Positions 54,265 through 64,000 of a stretch of 64,000 bases of DNA are shown here, piece by piece; the stretch's first letter is position 1; each line of letters starts with the position of its first letter. The stretch is from positions 62,001 to 126,000 of the forward strand of contig LYOR01000004.1 of the NCBI GenBank assembly GCA_001766825.1, given 5' to 3'. This DNA comes from Candidatus Syntropharchaeum butanivorans (lineage in GTDB: Archaea; Halobacteriota; Syntropharchaeia; Syntropharchaeales; Syntropharchaeaceae). The notes under the pieces are model-generated. The model made no database searches. It was not told where the DNA came from and was given only the letters and a program-made list of their open reading frames with translations. The position numbers were made by a program, and so were the translations under genes.

Positions 54265-55251
54265 ATGAATGAGGAGGATCATCTTCTTGATAGCATGGTC
54301 ACCTACAGGGATTCCGGGGTCGATATCCAGCGGGAGGCCGAGGTGATAAGCTCGCTATCATCGAGCATCACCTACAGAAGGAAGGGGTTTGGAGAACCAA
54401 TAGGTGATATCGGGCACTATGCAGGGCTTGTTGATCTCGGTGGGCTCGTACTTGCATTTACAACCGACGGTGTTGGATCAAAGATCATCGTGGCCCGGGA
54501 GGTTGGAAAGTGGGATACGATCGGGATAGACTGCATCGCGATGAATGTGAACGATCTTCTTGCAGTAGGTGCCGAGCCGATCGCGTTTGTTGATTATCTT
54601 GCCATGGAGGTGATGGATGAGAAGGTCGCTGCAGAGATAGGAAAGGGTCTTGATGAAGGGGCAAGGATTGCCAGGATCTCTATTGTTGGTGGTGAGACCG
54701 CAACACTCCCTGAGATAATAAACGGCTTTGATCTTGCAGGATCCGCGGTTGGCGTGATTCATGGGAGGGACAGGATCATCACAGGTGAGAGGATAGAAAA
54801 GGGAGATGCTATTATCGGCGTCCCTTCATCCGGGATACACTCAAATGGTCTAACACTCGCAAGAAAGGTCATTCTGGATGCAGGATACTCTTTCAATGAT
54901 CCTTTTCCACCAGAACCATCAAAGACGATAGGAGAGGAGCTTTTGACCCCAACCAGGATCTACACCGAGGTACTGGACCTTATAAAGGAGTGTGATGTAC
55001 ACGGGCTTGCCCACATCACAGGATCCGGGATCATGAAGCTCAAACGCCTGACAGATCTTGAGTTTAATATCTATAATCCCCTACCGCCCCAGCCGATATT
55101 CACATTCCTCCAGGAGATCGGTGATATACCTGAGGATGAGATGTACAGGACGTTCAACATGGGGATGGGGTTTCTTGCTGTTGTGGCGGATGATTATGCT
55201 AAGGATGCGTGCGATATACTTGGAGGCAAGGTTGTAGGGGTGATAGAATGA
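54265..55251 (+). CDS. purM: Phosphoribosylformylglycinamidine cyclo-ligase
   Basis: AIR synthetase of purine biosynthesis. The 328-residue product starts with [16 protein letters not shown] (the family N-terminal loop) and has [38 protein letters not shown] and the C-terminal [13 protein letters not shown] and [10 protein letters not shown]. The rtcB ATG overlaps its stop (ATGA), so the two genes are coupled. Length is normal. Confidence 0.95.
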   Translation: MNEEDHLLDSMVTYRDSGVDIQREAEVISSLSSSITYRRKGFGEPIGDIGHYAGLVDLGGLVLAFTTDGVGSKIIVAREVGKWDTIGIDCIAMNVNDLLAVGAEPIAFVDYLAMEVMDEKVAAEIGKGLDEGARIARISIVGGETATLPEIINGFDLAGSAVGVIHGRDRIITGERIEKGDAIIGVPSSGIHSNGLTLARKVILDAGYSFNDPFPPEPSKTIGEELLTPTRIYTEVLDLIKECDVHGLAHITGSGIMKLKRLTDLEFNIYNPLPPQPIFTFLQEIGDIPEDEMYRTFNMGMGFLAVVADDYAKDACDILGGKVVGVIE

Positions 55252-56678
55252 ATAAAAAGGCGCTTAGAAAGGTTGATGAGCTTATATGGGAGATTGAACC
55301 AAGAGGAGATATGAGAGTTCCGGGGAGGATATTTGTCTCCCGCAAACTCCTTGATCTTGTTGAAGATGAGACCGTGAAGCAGGTTGCAAACGTTGCAACC
55401 CTTCCGGGGATTCAGAAGTACTCGATGGCGATGCCTGATGTACACTACGGTTATGGGTTCCCGATCGGCGGTGTTGCAGCATTTGACGTCGAGGAAGGGG
55501 TCATCAGCCCGGGTGGGGTAGGATTTGATATCAACTGTGGTGTACGGGTGATGAAAACAGACCTCGAGGTGGATGATATCACAGATCCCAAGGAGCTCAT
55601 CACCCAGCTCTTTAATGATGTGCCATCAGGTGTTGGGGCAGAGAGCCACCGTGTCAAGGTCACAAAGAAGGACCTGATGGATGCCTTTGAGCTTGGAGCT
55701 CTCTGGGCGGTTGAGAGTGGATACGGATTCAGAGAGGATATTGAACACTGTGAGGAGGGGGGAAGGCTCGATGTGGAGGATCTCTCACACATAAGCCAGC
55801 GAGCACAGAGCAGGGGTATAAAGCAGCTCGGGACACTTGGAAGTGGGAATCACTTCCTCGAGGTGCAGTACGTGGATGAGATCTTTGATGAGAGTATTGC
55901 AAAAACATTCGGGCTCCATAAGGGACAGATCACAGTGATGGTTCACTGTGGCTCGAGGGGTGCGGGCCATCAGATATGCACAGATTATCTCAAGGTGATG
56001 GAGAGGGCATCCAGACGGTATGGGATAAAGCTTCCCGATCCCCAGCTTGTATCTGCACCGATTGAGTCTGAGGAGGGGAAGGCATATTTCGGTGCGATGT
56101 GTGCTGCCGCAAACTACGCATGGGCAAACAGGCAGATGATCACCCACTGGGTGAGGGAGACATTTAAGCGGGTCTTCAAGCGGGATGTCGAGATGGATCT
56201 CGTCTATGATGTCTGCCACAATATTGCAAAGCTTGAGGAGCACGATGTGGATGGTAAACGGATGAAGGTTTGCGTCCATCGTAAAGGGGCAACAAGAGCT
56301 TTCCCTCCCGGGCATCCGGATGTGCCCGCTGCTTACCGGTCTGTTGGCCAGCCGATTCTCATCCCCGGGAGCATGGGAACCGCATCATTCATCCTTGCAG
56401 GAACCAGAAAAGCGATGGAGATGACGTTTGGTTCCACGTGCCATGGGGCAGGGAGGGTTATGAGCCGGCATGCTGCAAAGAAGCGATTCAGAGGGTCTGA
56501 TATCAGGAAAGGACTTGAACGTGAGGGTATAATCGTGCGGGCAACCCATGACTCTGTCATATCTGAGGAGGCACCTGAGGTCTACAAGGAGAGTGGGGAG
56601 GTCGTTGATATCGTGGACAGGCTCGGTATCGCAAAGAAGGTCGCAAGGCTCATGCCGATCGCTGTTGCAAAGGGTTAG
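55248..56678 (+). CDS. rtcB: tRNA-splicing ligase RtcB
   Basis: RNA ligase that joins 2',3'-cyclic phosphate and 5'-OH ends in tRNA splicing, using GTP and Mn. The 476-residue product has [18 protein letters not shown], the metal Cys in [28 protein letters not shown], and the guanylylated His in [12 protein letters not shown]. It is uninterrupted by an intein. Its activator archease is encoded at 16.3 kb. Confidence 0.97.
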   Translation: MNKKALRKVDELIWEIEPRGDMRVPGRIFVSRKLLDLVEDETVKQVANVATLPGIQKYSMAMPDVHYGYGFPIGGVAAFDVEEGVISPGGVGFDINCGVRVMKTDLEVDDITDPKELITQLFNDVPSGVGAESHRVKVTKKDLMDAFELGALWAVESGYGFREDIEHCEEGGRLDVEDLSHISQRAQSRGIKQLGTLGSGNHFLEVQYVDEIFDESIAKTFGLHKGQITVMVHCGSRGAGHQICTDYLKVMERASRRYGIKLPDPQLVSAPIESEEGKAYFGAMCAAANYAWANRQMITHWVRETFKRVFKRDVEMDLVYDVCHNIAKLEEHDVDGKRMKVCVHRKGATRAFPPGHPDVPAAYRSVGQPILIPGSMGTASFILAGTRKAMEMTFGSTCHGAGRVMSRHAAKKRFRGSDIRKGLEREGIIVRATHDSVISEEAPEVYKESGEVVDIVDRLGIAKKVARLMPIAVAKG

Positions 56679-56776
56679 GATCTTCTCATTACCATCTCTG
56701 ACCCCTCACCCGGTATCTTGACGCACCTCTTTGGGAATACCAAAGCTTTAAGTAGAGATTCAACGTACTCTTCTTG

Positions 56777-57676
56777 ATGGAGATCGAGCTCAAAGATTTG
56801 AGACATGGCACAGAGCTTCTCAAGCGTGGGTTTGCCTCGATGCAGAAGGGCGGTGTTATCATGGATGTGACAAGCCCTGAGGAGGCAAGGATTGCAGAGG
56901 AGGCCGGGGCTGTTGCTGTGATGGCACTGCACAAGGTTCCTGCAGATATCAGGGCACAGGGGGGTATCGCGCGTATGGCAGACCCTGCGGTTATTGCAGA
57001 GATCATCGATGCTGTCACAATACCTGTCATGGCAAAGGCGAGAATAGGGCACTTCGTTGAGGCTGAGATCCTCGAAGCTCTCGGTGTTGATATGATCGAT
57101 GAGTCTGAGGTCCTGACCCCTGTCGATACCCATCATATAGATAAAACCCGCTTCACGGTGCCTTTTGTCTGTGGGGCAAGGGATCTGGGGGAGGCACTTC
57201 GAAGGATCGATGAAGGGGCCGCGATGATTCGGACGAAGGGGGAAGCTGGTACAGGTGATGTAAAAGAGGCTGTGAGGCATATGAAGCTCATCATGGGTAC
57301 GATCAGGGAGCTTTCTGGAAAGAACGAGGAGGAGCTGAGGGACGTCGCGAGGAAGATTGAGGCACCGTTCGAGCTGGTTAAAGAGACCGCGGAGCTCGGG
57401 AGGCTTCCTGTCGTCAACTTTGCGGCGGGAGGGATTGCAACCCCTGCAGATGCAGCTCTGATGATGAGACTTGGAGCTGATGGTGTCTTCGTGGGTTCTG
57501 GAATCTTCAAGTCCTCAAATCCAGAAAAAATGGCTAATGCAATCGTTGAAGCTGTTAAAAGTTATGACGACCCAGCCCGGCTTGCAGAGATCTCCAAAGG
57601 ACTTGGAGAGCCGATGAAGGGTATAGAAGTCAGCTCAATCCCCACTGAGGAGCTTCTTCAGGTCAGAGGATGGTAG
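56777..57676 (+). CDS. pdxS: Pyridoxal 5'-phosphate synthase subunit PdxS
   Basis: Makes PLP from ribose-5-phosphate, glyceraldehyde-3-phosphate and ammonia, with the glutaminase PdxT (not in the window). The 299-residue TIM-barrel product has [21 protein letters not shown] with the catalytic Lys in the [12 protein letters not shown] region, [29 protein letters not shown] and [17 protein letters not shown]. An AT-rich CTTTAAGTAG stretch precedes the start. It overlaps pus10 by 7 bases. Confidence 0.96.
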   Translation: MEIELKDLRHGTELLKRGFASMQKGGVIMDVTSPEEARIAEEAGAVAVMALHKVPADIRAQGGIARMADPAVIAEIIDAVTIPVMAKARIGHFVEAEILEALGVDMIDESEVLTPVDTHHIDKTRFTVPFVCGARDLGEALRRIDEGAAMIRTKGEAGTGDVKEAVRHMKLIMGTIRELSGKNEEELRDVARKIEAPFELVKETAELGRLPVVNFAAGGIATPADAALMMRLGADGVFVGSGIFKSSNPEKMANAIVEAVKSYDDPARLAEISKGLGEPMKGIEVSSIPTEELLQVRGW

Positions 57677-58911
57677 AGGAAGACATCCTCAGTACTGCAG
57701 AGAGAATCCTCACCTACGGCCCAATATGCGATAATTGCCTCGGAAGACAGTTTGCAAAGCTCTCAGGTGGGCTCACCAACCGGGAGCGGGGGCATGCGAT
57801 TCGGACTGTTCTTCGAATGATCCATGATGATCGTACTCAACCTCCTCAGGGATGCTGGGTGTGTCTCGGGCTATTTGAGGATAGTGAGCTTTCAAGATGG
57901 GCAGATATGATCGAAGAAGCGCTCCGTGGGGTTGAGTGCAGAACTTTTCTGATTGGAACCAGAATGAGTGGACTTCTTGCCGAGAATGAGGAGACACTCT
58001 GGGGTAAGTCTGGGGCGAGACACGCTGAACCACTCAAGTCTGAGCTCAACCGGGAGGTCGGAAAGATCGTATCAGAAAGGATGGGGCTTGAGGTGGAGTT
58101 TAAACACCCTGATGTGCTCCTGATACTTGACCTTCCCAGGAATAAGGTTGACCTCAGGATAAACCCGGTCTTCGTGTTTGGGAGGTATCTCAAGCTTGTA
58201 AGAGGTATCCCTCAGACGAGATGGCCCTGCAGGAGATGTCATGGCAAAGGGTGTGAGCGATGCAACTTCACAGGCAAGCTCTATAAGGAGTCTGTCGAAG
58301 AGCTCATCGGCGAGGTTGCGGTCAGGCTCTTTGATGGCGAGGGTTACACGTTTCATGGTGCAGGCCGGGAGGATATCGATGCACGGATGCTTGGATCAGG
58401 TAGGCCCTTCATCCTTGAGATAAAATCACCCAAGGTACGGAGGATCGATCTCAAGATGCTTGAAGAAGGGGTCGATCGGGAGAAAGTACAGCTCCTCGAT
58501 CTTCGGTACATCGATGGTTCGAAGGTGGAAGTGATAAAGTCAGCCTCTCCATGGAAGCGTTACAGGGTAAGGGTCAGGCTTGGATCTTCAGATAAAAAGC
58601 GGCTTGAAACCGCGCTGAAGGAGATCTCAGGCAGGGTAATCGAGCAAAGAACACCAACAAGGGTCCTCCACAGAAGGGCAGACATTGTACGCAGACGTCG
58701 GGTGATCGATGCAAGGCTCATCCGGGTTGAGGATGGTTCTGCCATAATCGAGATCTTATCAGATTCCGGACTTTATGTGAAGGAGCTCATCTCAGGGGAT
58801 GATGGTAGGACCATGCCGAACCTCTCCATGATCATGGGGGAGGATCTTGCTGTGGAGGAGCTTGATGTGATCGAGGTCGGGAAGATCAAAGGTGTAGAAA
58901 TACAGGAGTAA
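57670..58911 (+). CDS. pus10: tRNA pseudouridine synthase Pus10
   Basis: Forms pseudouridine 54/55 in archaeal tRNA. The 413-residue product starts with zinc cysteines CDNCLGRQF and CWVCLG, followed by a THUMP-like region and a second zinc-ribbon-like [12 protein letters not shown]. The catalytic Asp is in [18 protein letters not shown], and the C-terminal PALP-like part contains [16 protein letters not shown]. It overlaps the pdxS end and precedes rpl21e, common neighbours in archaea. Confidence 0.95.
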   Translation: MVEEDILSTAERILTYGPICDNCLGRQFAKLSGGLTNRERGHAIRTVLRMIHDDRTQPPQGCWVCLGLFEDSELSRWADMIEEALRGVECRTFLIGTRMSGLLAENEETLWGKSGARHAEPLKSELNREVGKIVSERMGLEVEFKHPDVLLILDLPRNKVDLRINPVFVFGRYLKLVRGIPQTRWPCRRCHGKGCERCNFTGKLYKESVEELIGEVAVRLFDGEGYTFHGAGREDIDARMLGSGRPFILEIKSPKVRRIDLKMLEEGVDREKVQLLDLRYIDGSKVEVIKSASPWKRYRVRVRLGSSDKKRLETALKEISGRVIEQRTPTRVLHRRADIVRRRRVIDARLIRVEDGSAIIEILSDSGLYVKELISGDDGRTMPNLSMIMGEDLAVEELDVIEVGKIKGVEIQE

Positions 58912-58955
58912 TCTATTTATTTATCAAGCTACATGGATGTATGGAGTGAATGATT

Positions 58956-59246
58956 ATGCCAGTATCACATGGTGTTAGGCGAAAGTCAAGACACAAGCTC
59001 AGGAAGAAGGTGAGAGAGCGTGGTATCTCGCCTGTTACAAGGGCGATTCAGGAGTTTGAGCCAGGAGAGATGGTTCACATAAGAATCGACCCAAGTGTCC
59101 ATCGCGGAATGCCAAACCCGAAGTTTCATGGGAAGACTGCAAGAGTGATAGGCATGAGAGGACGGGCATTCAGGCTTGAGGTGAGAGATGGAAACAAGAT
59201 GAAGGAGATCTTTGTGAGACCAGAGCATCTCCTGCCCCAGAAGTGA
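58956..59246 (+). CDS. rpl21e: Ribosomal protein L21e
   Basis: A large-subunit protein of 96 residues. The conserved N-terminus [17 protein letters not shown], the [20 protein letters not shown] motif (split) and [10 protein letters not shown] identify it. ATG 58956 gives the family start; an ATG two codons earlier is possible. A TATA-like CTATTTATTTATC lies about 35 bases upstream. It is followed by rpoF and DUF655, the usual archaeal order. Confidence 0.95.
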   Translation: MPVSHGVRRKSRHKLRKKVRERGISPVTRAIQEFEPGEMVHIRIDPSVHRGMPNPKFHGKTARVIGMRGRAFRLEVRDGNKMKEIFVRPEHLLPQK

Positions 59247-59250
59247 GGAA

Positions 59251-59595
59251 ATGATCGTAAAAAAGGTTCTTGGTGAAGAGTTACTCACCCTCGCAGAGGC
59301 GAAAGAGATTCTGCTGAATATTAAGGCAGAGAGGGTAGATGAGGAGCTCAGCTATGAGAAGAGAAAGGCGATAGAGCATGCTGAGCTGTTCTGCCATATC
59401 GATGCAGCGAGTTCAAGAAAGCTGGTGGAAGAGCTTGAGAGGCTTGAGAAGATGAAGCCAGAGCTTGCTGTTAGAATCGCGGATATCCTGCCCGAGACCC
59501 GTGATGAGGTCCGTGCAATCTATGCAAAGGAAAGGTTCACGCTCACCGAGGAGGAACTTGATACAATTCTCGATATTGTGAAGAAATACGCGTAG
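59251..59595 (+). CDS. rpoF: RNA polymerase subunit F (Rpb4-like)
   Basis: Forms the stalk of archaeal RNA polymerase with RpoE. The 114-residue product, mostly helical, begins MIVKKVLGEELLTLAEAKEIL and ends RFTLTEEELDTILDIVKKYA, with the HRDC-like helical domain typical of the family. It lies between rpl21e and the DUF655 gene, a conserved arrangement that supports the call. Confidence 0.92.
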   Translation: MIVKKVLGEELLTLAEAKEILLNIKAERVDEELSYEKRKAIEHAELFCHIDAASSRKLVEELERLEKMKPELAVRIADILPETRDEVRAIYAKERFTLTEEELDTILDIVKKYA

Positions 59596-59607
59596 GGGAG
59601 GGGGTAT

Positions 59608-60186
59608 ATGAACAAGGTGTTCACGGCCAGTAAGGAAAGAGAGGAGTATGTGCGGGTACTTGACTACCTCCCCTACGGCAGGCATGACGATGAGAGGCCC
59701 ACATACCAGAAGAAACCACTCATTCAGGCGATCGGAGAGAAGAGCTTCATTCTCATGGAGTTAACCCCCAAGAAGGGTAAGGTACCGATGATCCATGAAC
59801 GGCTCTACATCGGTGAGGGAGAGCGCGAGGTTGTTGACCATGTCAACCGGAGGCTCAAGTACAGTGAGCTTACCAATGCAGCCAAAACAGAGCTACCACA
59901 TGTGCTTGCAGAGATCGTGAAGGATAATGAAGAGCGGTTTCTCGATGTGTACAACAAGTCTTACCCGATAACAACGCGGCTACACATCCTCGATCTCTTC
60001 CCTGGAATCGGACGAAAGTTCGCGAATATGATCCTCAAAGAGCGTAAAAAAGGGGAGTTCAAGTCATTTGAGGATCTGACAAAGCGTGTGAAGGGATTAT
60101 ATCACCCGGAGAAGATCATCGCGAACCGGATAGAGGAGGAGCTAAAGAACGAGAACGTGAAGTACCGGTTATTCACAATGAAGTGA
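59608..60186 (+). CDS. DUF655 family RNA-binding-like protein
   Basis: The 192-residue product matches the archaeal DUF655 family: an OB-like N-terminal part (EEYVRVLDYLPYGRHDDERP) and a C-terminal helix-hairpin-helix region (LHILDLFPGIGRKFANMIL). It is conserved beside rpoF and is predicted to bind nucleic acid in ribosome biogenesis or RNA processing. The usual next gene, ksgA, is absent; tyrA follows with a 4-base overlap. Confidence 0.9.
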   Translation: MNKVFTASKEREEYVRVLDYLPYGRHDDERPTYQKKPLIQAIGEKSFILMELTPKKGKVPMIHERLYIGEGEREVVDHVNRRLKYSELTNAAKTELPHVLAEIVKDNEERFLDVYNKSYPITTRLHILDLFPGIGRKFANMILKERKKGEFKSFEDLTKRVKGLYHPEKIIANRIEEELKNENVKYRLFTMK

Positions 60187-61058
60187 TCCCCTTGGAGATT
60201 CTGATCGTTGGCGGCGCAGGTGCAATGGGGCAGTGGTTTGCGAGGTTCTTCGTTGAGAGGGGGGAAGCTGTCTATATCCTTGATCCAAGACCTGATTCAA
60301 GATCGATCGCAGAGGAGCTTGGGGCCGCCGTGGTCGATCGTCAGAAGCTATCTGATGCTGATGTGGTGCTCATATCCGTCCCGATTGATGTTGCCCCATC
60401 TGTGATAAAGGATACGGCACCAGTGCTTAAGGATGGGGCACTTCTCATGGATATCACATCGATAAAGCGCAGTCCTGTTGATGCAATGCGATCTGCGATC
60501 AAAGGGCGCAATCTGGAAGGTTTGAGTGTTCATCCACTCTTTGGGCCCACGACAGAGATGATGAAGAAGCAGACTGTGATATTTGTGCCTGTAAGAAGCG
60601 GGAGGCTGAGCTACTGGATTGAGCAGACCTTCCGGGAGGCCGGGGCACATATCGAGTACATGGAGGCGGATGAGCATGACCGGTTGATGGCGGTTGTGCA
60701 GGGGCTCACACATTTTGTCTATATCACATTTGGACAGACACTCCGGGCGCTTGGGTTTGATATTGAGGGTTCAAGGCGATACATGAGCCCGATCTATGAG
60801 ATCATGACCGACTTTGTCGGCAGGGTTCTCCACCAGGATCCGAGGTTATACGGGTTGATACAGATGAACCTTGATCTCGGGAAAATCCATGAGACTTTCA
60901 TAAACGAGGCTTGCAGGCTCTCTGAGATCGTCAAAGAGGGGGATATAGAGCGGTTTGTTGAGGAGATACTCGCATCGCGGAGGCATTTTGGGGATACATC
61001 CAGGTCGATGGCGGCCTCTGACCGGCTGGTAAACTTTAAAGTGAAAGAGGATGATTGA
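60183..61058 (+). CDS. tyrA: Prephenate dehydrogenase
   Basis: Oxidative decarboxylation of prephenate toward tyrosine. The 291-residue product has the NAD loop ILIVGGAGAMGQWFARFF, DADVVLISVPIDV, SVHPLFGPTTEMMKKQ with the catalytic-site His, and VQGLTHFVYITFGQTL. The start is GTG 60183 overlapping the DUF655 stop; TTG 60192 is an alternative. No chorismate mutase domain is fused. Confidence 0.9.
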   Translation: MIPLEILIVGGAGAMGQWFARFFVERGEAVYILDPRPDSRSIAEELGAAVVDRQKLSDADVVLISVPIDVAPSVIKDTAPVLKDGALLMDITSIKRSPVDAMRSAIKGRNLEGLSVHPLFGPTTEMMKKQTVIFVPVRSGRLSYWIEQTFREAGAHIEYMEADEHDRLMAVVQGLTHFVYITFGQTLRALGFDIEGSRRYMSPIYEIMTDFVGRVLHQDPRLYGLIQMNLDLGKIHETFINEACRLSEIVKEGDIERFVEEILASRRHFGDTSRSMAASDRLVNFKVKEDD

Positions 61059-61072
61059 TATAAGGGGATGGA

Positions 61073-62635
61073 ATGAGAAGACCACTCGGGACGATATTCG
61101 GTGATACCGGAGCACTCAGGTTCAGGTTTGCAGTGACAGCCCCCGATCTTGTGAGGCAGGGGGACTACATCAAGGTCTGGCACCCAACAGACGGATGGGT
61201 ACTCTCCCAGGTTGTCTCAATTCGCCGCTTGAGCGATTTATCATTTGAGGAGGCAAAGAGTGCAGGGGCGTTTACCGAGATAGAGGAAAAGGTTATAGCA
61301 GAAGGTCTTGTGATCGGGTCCAGGGATGAAGAAGGGCTTTTAAGATCGCCAAGGACACCTTTCTCCCCGGGTGATCGTGTTTTTCCAGCAGACGAGGACC
61401 TGATCCTTGAGACGATCGGTCTTGGGAGGGATGGTATCTACATCGGGCTTCTTGATGGGCACAACATAAAGGTGGTGCTCGATCCAAACTCCTTCGTCCA
61501 GAAGCACTGTAGCATCCTTGCAAAAACAGGATCAGGCAAGTCGTACACCGCGGGGGTGATCGTTGAGGAACTCCTTGATAAGGGGGTTCCACTTGTAATC
61601 ATCGATCCACACGGTGAGTACGCATCGCTCAAGTTTGAGAACATAAATGAGGGTGACCTCAAGAGGATGGCAAGGTACGGGGTCTTGCCTGAGTCATACG
61701 CTGATCAGGTGATGGTCTACACACCTGCAAACCTGGCCGTCGCACCCCACGCTGATGCTGTTTTCAGGCTCGATGGTGTGAACCTCGATGCCCGCAAACT
61801 CAGTTTAATGGTACCAGGGCTTACAGATACACAGCTCGGGATGCTCTATCAGTGTATAAAGGCGTTAAAGGCGCGAATGGACTTTTATAGAATTGATGAC
61901 ATCATCGATGAGGTTGAGAAGCTGAAGTCAAATACGAAGTGGGCGATCATACACGCGCTCGAGATGCTGAAGGAGACAGGCATCCTGTCAGATAGCCCAA
62001 CACCACTTGATGAGATTGTTCAGCCGAGAAAGGCATCCATCATCGATATGAAAGGCGTTGACCCGAAGCTTCAGGAGATTGTGGTCTCACAGCTTGCATC
62101 CGGGCTTTTCGAGGCTCGGAAACTGGGAAAAATCCCCCCTCTTATGCTTGTGATCGAAGAGGCACATAACTTCTGTCCTGAGAAGGGGATCGGGAAGGCA
62201 ACATCATCTGAGATCCTGAGAACGATCGCATCAGAGGGGAGAAAGTTCGGGCTTGGGCTTCTTGTCATCTCACAGCGTCCTGCGAGGGTCGATAAGAATG
62301 TTCTCTCACAGTGCAACACGCAGATAATCCTCAAGGTCACAAATCCAAATGATCTCAGGGCACTGAGCAAAGGGATTGAGGGAATGAGTGCAGATCTCGA
62401 GGAGGAGATAAAGAGGATCCCGGCAGGGATGGCCCTGATTGTGAGCAACGATATCGAGAAGCCGGTCCTTGTTGATGTGAGGGTGAGAAAAACCCGTCAT
62501 GGTGGGGAATCCTCGAAGGTCGTATCCACGTATCCTGAAAGCTGGGAGGATTACCTTGATACGCTCGATATGGAGGATGAGGTGGTGAAGGGGGAAGGGA
62601 AAGGACTTCTCTCGAGGCTCTTTGGGAGGGGGTAG
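61073..62635 (+). CDS. herA: HerA DNA-end-processing helicase
   Basis: Hexameric bidirectional DNA translocase working with NurA and Mre11-Rad50. The 520-residue product has the N-terminal HAS-barrel, Walker A LAKTGSGKSYTAGV (near residue 152), PLVIIDPHGEY as first acidic motif, Walker B LMLVIEEAHNFCPE (near 359) and the arginine-finger region LVISQRPARVDKNVLSQCNTQ. nurA is not adjacent. Rad50 is encoded at the other end of the window. Confidence 0.94.
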   Translation: MRRPLGTIFGDTGALRFRFAVTAPDLVRQGDYIKVWHPTDGWVLSQVVSIRRLSDLSFEEAKSAGAFTEIEEKVIAEGLVIGSRDEEGLLRSPRTPFSPGDRVFPADEDLILETIGLGRDGIYIGLLDGHNIKVVLDPNSFVQKHCSILAKTGSGKSYTAGVIVEELLDKGVPLVIIDPHGEYASLKFENINEGDLKRMARYGVLPESYADQVMVYTPANLAVAPHADAVFRLDGVNLDARKLSLMVPGLTDTQLGMLYQCIKALKARMDFYRIDDIIDEVEKLKSNTKWAIIHALEMLKETGILSDSPTPLDEIVQPRKASIIDMKGVDPKLQEIVVSQLASGLFEARKLGKIPPLMLVIEEAHNFCPEKGIGKATSSEILRTIASEGRKFGLGLLVISQRPARVDKNVLSQCNTQIILKVTNPNDLRALSKGIEGMSADLEEEIKRIPAGMALIVSNDIEKPVLVDVRVRKTRHGGESSKVVSTYPESWEDYLDTLDMEDEVVKGEGKGLLSRLFGRG

Positions 62636-62659
62636 GGTGTCCCCATCACCATAAACTAT

Positions 62660-62700
62660 TTATACTTGTAAACGAAATATTCGTTAACGATAAATTCGTT
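62660..62700 (+). promoter_or_regulatory. Promoter with two tandem palindromic operators
   Basis: A TATA-like TTTATACT (62660-62667) is followed at once by AACGAA-ATA-TTCGTT (62671-62685) and AACGAT-AAA-TTCGTT (62686-62700), two inverted repeats in direct 15-base tandem. A further partial half-site (AGCGAT) follows. They lie between TATA box and start codon, where a bound repressor would block transcription. Confidence 0.65.
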
Positions 62701-62711
62701 AGCGATGTGTG

Positions 62712-64000
62712 ATGAGTGGTATGATACACCTTGAACCATTCCTGAACCCGGTATCAGTCGCGATACTGGGGGCATCCCGCAACCCGAGAAGCTTTTCCTA
62801 TCGCATCGTTAAAAACATGCTCGATCTCGGGTTTAAGGGTAGAATCTATCCGATAAATCCGAATGCAGATTCAATAGCAGGTATCAAGGCTTACAGGTCC
62901 TTGTCTGATCTCCCTGAACCCCCTGATCTCCTCGTTCTTGGACTATCAGGTGAGTATGTGATGGGTGTCCTGAGAGAGGCTGAGCGTGCGGGCATAAGGA
63001 ATGTGATCATAACCGCACCAGATGTGGTGGATAAAGATGAGATCACAGATTTTGCGAGAAGGTCCGGGATCAGGATACTTGGACCGAGTACGATCGGTGT
63101 TATAAACCTCAAGGATCGGTTTGCTGCGTGTGTCCTGCCGGTTAGAGATCTTAAAACTGGAGGTGTATCCTTCCTTGCACAGAGCGGGGGCCTCTCCGGA
63201 GGTCTTGGATGGTGGAGAGCCGAGGGAATAGGGTTCAATAAGATAATCTGCCTTGGGGAAGGGTGTGATATAGGTGAGGTTGAGGCGCTCAGGGCGCTGG
63301 CCTCAGACCCTGCGACCGAGGTGATACTCGTTTATCTCGACCCGAAGGATCCGGATTTCTACAGGGAGCTTGAGACTACCGCCTTAAAGAAGCCTGTAAT
63401 CTTTCTTAACCCCTCTGGAAAGGTGAGCCTTGAGGGTGTCATCGTTGTCAAGCGGTACTATGAGCTGTTTGAGATCGCGAAGCTATTTGAGGGGCGTTTG
63501 CGGATTGATGGTAACCGGATAGGGGTTGTCAGTGTATCTTCCGGTAGTATATCAGTTGTTCTTGAGTCTATGAAGAAGAACGGGCTTGTGCTTGCAGAGC
63601 TCACTGAGGAGACAATCAGACGGCTTCGTGCAGTTGCAAACCCGTGGATAAGCTCCTTTAACCCGATGGATATCTGGCCCCCGGTTGAACTCTCAGGTGA
63701 GGATGTGGGTTGGAGGTATACCGAATCTGCCGCGGCCTTGATGGATGATCCAGGGGTTGATGGGGTTATTGTCATACTCGAGCTGATGGAAGAGATCGAG
63801 TTTGACCTTGAGAAGTCCTTCAGAAGTATTGTGGCGAGGCATCCACATAAGCCGCTTATCATTGTATGCTGGCAGATCGAGGAGGGGGTGCTTGAGCGTG
63901 TCAGGCGTGAGCTTCTTGCCCTTGATATCCCCTTCTACATCAATGAGCTTGAGCGTCCTGCAGAGGCCTATGCTGCCGTTTTGAGGTATGGCGCATGGAG
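62712..64000 (+). CDS. NDP-forming acyl-CoA synthetase-like protein, alpha part (3' end outside window)
   Basis: The 429 visible residues resemble the alpha subunit of ADP-forming acetyl/acyl-CoA synthetases. They show the CoA-binding start NPVSVAILGASRNPRSFSYR, GRIYPINPN, ILGPSTIGVINL and SFLAQSGGLSGGLGWW. The region that normally holds the phosphorylated His (SHTGS-type) is replaced by a short LNPSGKVSLEGVIVVKRYY, so this His appears missing. The frame then continues with RIGVVSVSSGS and a second ligase-CoA domain up to the window edge. It may lack the canonical phosphotransfer or use a separate subunit. ATG 62712 follows the operator region. Confidence 0.78.
   Translation, partial: MSGMIHLEPFLNPVSVAILGASRNPRSFSYRIVKNMLDLGFKGRIYPINPNADSIAGIKAYRSLSDLPEPPDLLVLGLSGEYVMGVLREAERAGIRNVIITAPDVVDKDEITDFARRSGIRILGPSTIGVINLKDRFAACVLPVRDLKTGGVSFLAQSGGLSGGLGWWRAEGIGFNKIICLGEGCDIGEVEALRALASDPATEVILVYLDPKDPDFYRELETTALKKPVIFLNPSGKVSLEGVIVVKRYYELFEIAKLFEGRLRIDGNRIGVVSVSSGSISVVLESMKKNGLVLAELTEETIRRLRAVANPWISSFNPMDIWPPVELSGEDVGWRYTESAAALMDDPGVDGVIVILELMEEIEFDLEKSFRSIVARHPHKPLIIVCWQIEEGVLERVRRELLALDIPFYINELERPAEAYAAVLRYGAW

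Overview
The window is a gene-dense stretch of archaeal chromosome. Diagnostic genes are priS, a GINS subunit, aIF2-alpha, ribosomal proteins L44e, S27e, L32e and L21e, Pus10, aTrm56, HerA/Rad50, Cdc48 and a digeranylgeranyl-lipid reductase. It carries methyl/alkyl-coenzyme M reductase genes mcrB and mcrG, the MCR-activating ATPase atwA, comB for coenzyme M synthesis and an MtbA/MtaA-type corrinoid:CoM methyltransferase. The host is therefore a methanogen or an anaerobic methane/alkane oxidiser in Halobacteriota. Adjacent genes for inositol-1-phosphate synthase and a bifunctional IPCT/DIPP synthase point to the heat-stress solute di-myo-inositol phosphate, so the host is probably thermophilic. 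A Syntrophoarchaeia/ANME-1-type or MCR-bearing Archaeoglobi-like lineage would fit, but I cannot fix the taxon from sequence alone.

Layout. 1-7.6 kb: 5'-truncated rad50, carA-carB, and argH on the other strand. 7.6-11.7 kb (minus): two HTH regulators, mcrB, mcrG and a small cysteine-rich gene where mcrA would be expected; no mcrA, mcrC or mcrD is present. 11.7-16.8 kb (plus): an information-processing operon (priS, gins, rpl44e, rps27e, eif2a, PAC2, dph5, archease) ending at tRNA-Ala(CGC). 16.8-20.5 kb: an AT-richer accessory segment with a 946-residue HD-hydrolase/STAND-NTPase/TPR protein, followed by a cluster of about ten short hairpins. 20.5-26.4 kb: corrinoid methyltransferase, class II HMG-CoA reductase, the DIP pathway and an orphan ABC ATPase. 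26.5-32.7 kb: atwA, tRNA-Ala(GGC), an E1-like protein, M24 peptidase, PHP protein, an isolated S14-S8-L6-L32e block and cobA. 32.7-40.6 kb (minus): AIM24-like, Hsp20, Cdc48, FBP aldolase/phosphatase, U32 protein, lipid reductase, ferredoxin, initiator tRNA-Met and queE. 40.6-50.9 kb: dNTPase, secD, trm56 and a three-gene sensory cluster (PAS kinase, double receiver, hybrid receiver kinase). 50.9-64 kb: galE, comB/queC, an orphan cobalamin-type binding lipoprotein, purM, rtcB, pdxS, pus10, rpl21e-rpoF-DUF655, tyrA, herA and the start of an acyl-CoA synthetase-like gene behind a tandem palindromic operator.

Together the genes serve CoM-dependent C1/alkane metabolism (mcrBG, atwA, comB, cobA, methyltransferase), gluconeogenesis and biosynthesis (FBPase, carAB, argH, purM, pdxS, tyrA), archaeosine synthesis (queC, queE) and core replication, repair and translation. 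The most novel-looking items are the HD-STAND-TPR protein next to a tRNA gene, the hairpin cluster beside it, and the mcrBG locus that lacks mcrA but has a cysteine-rich partner.
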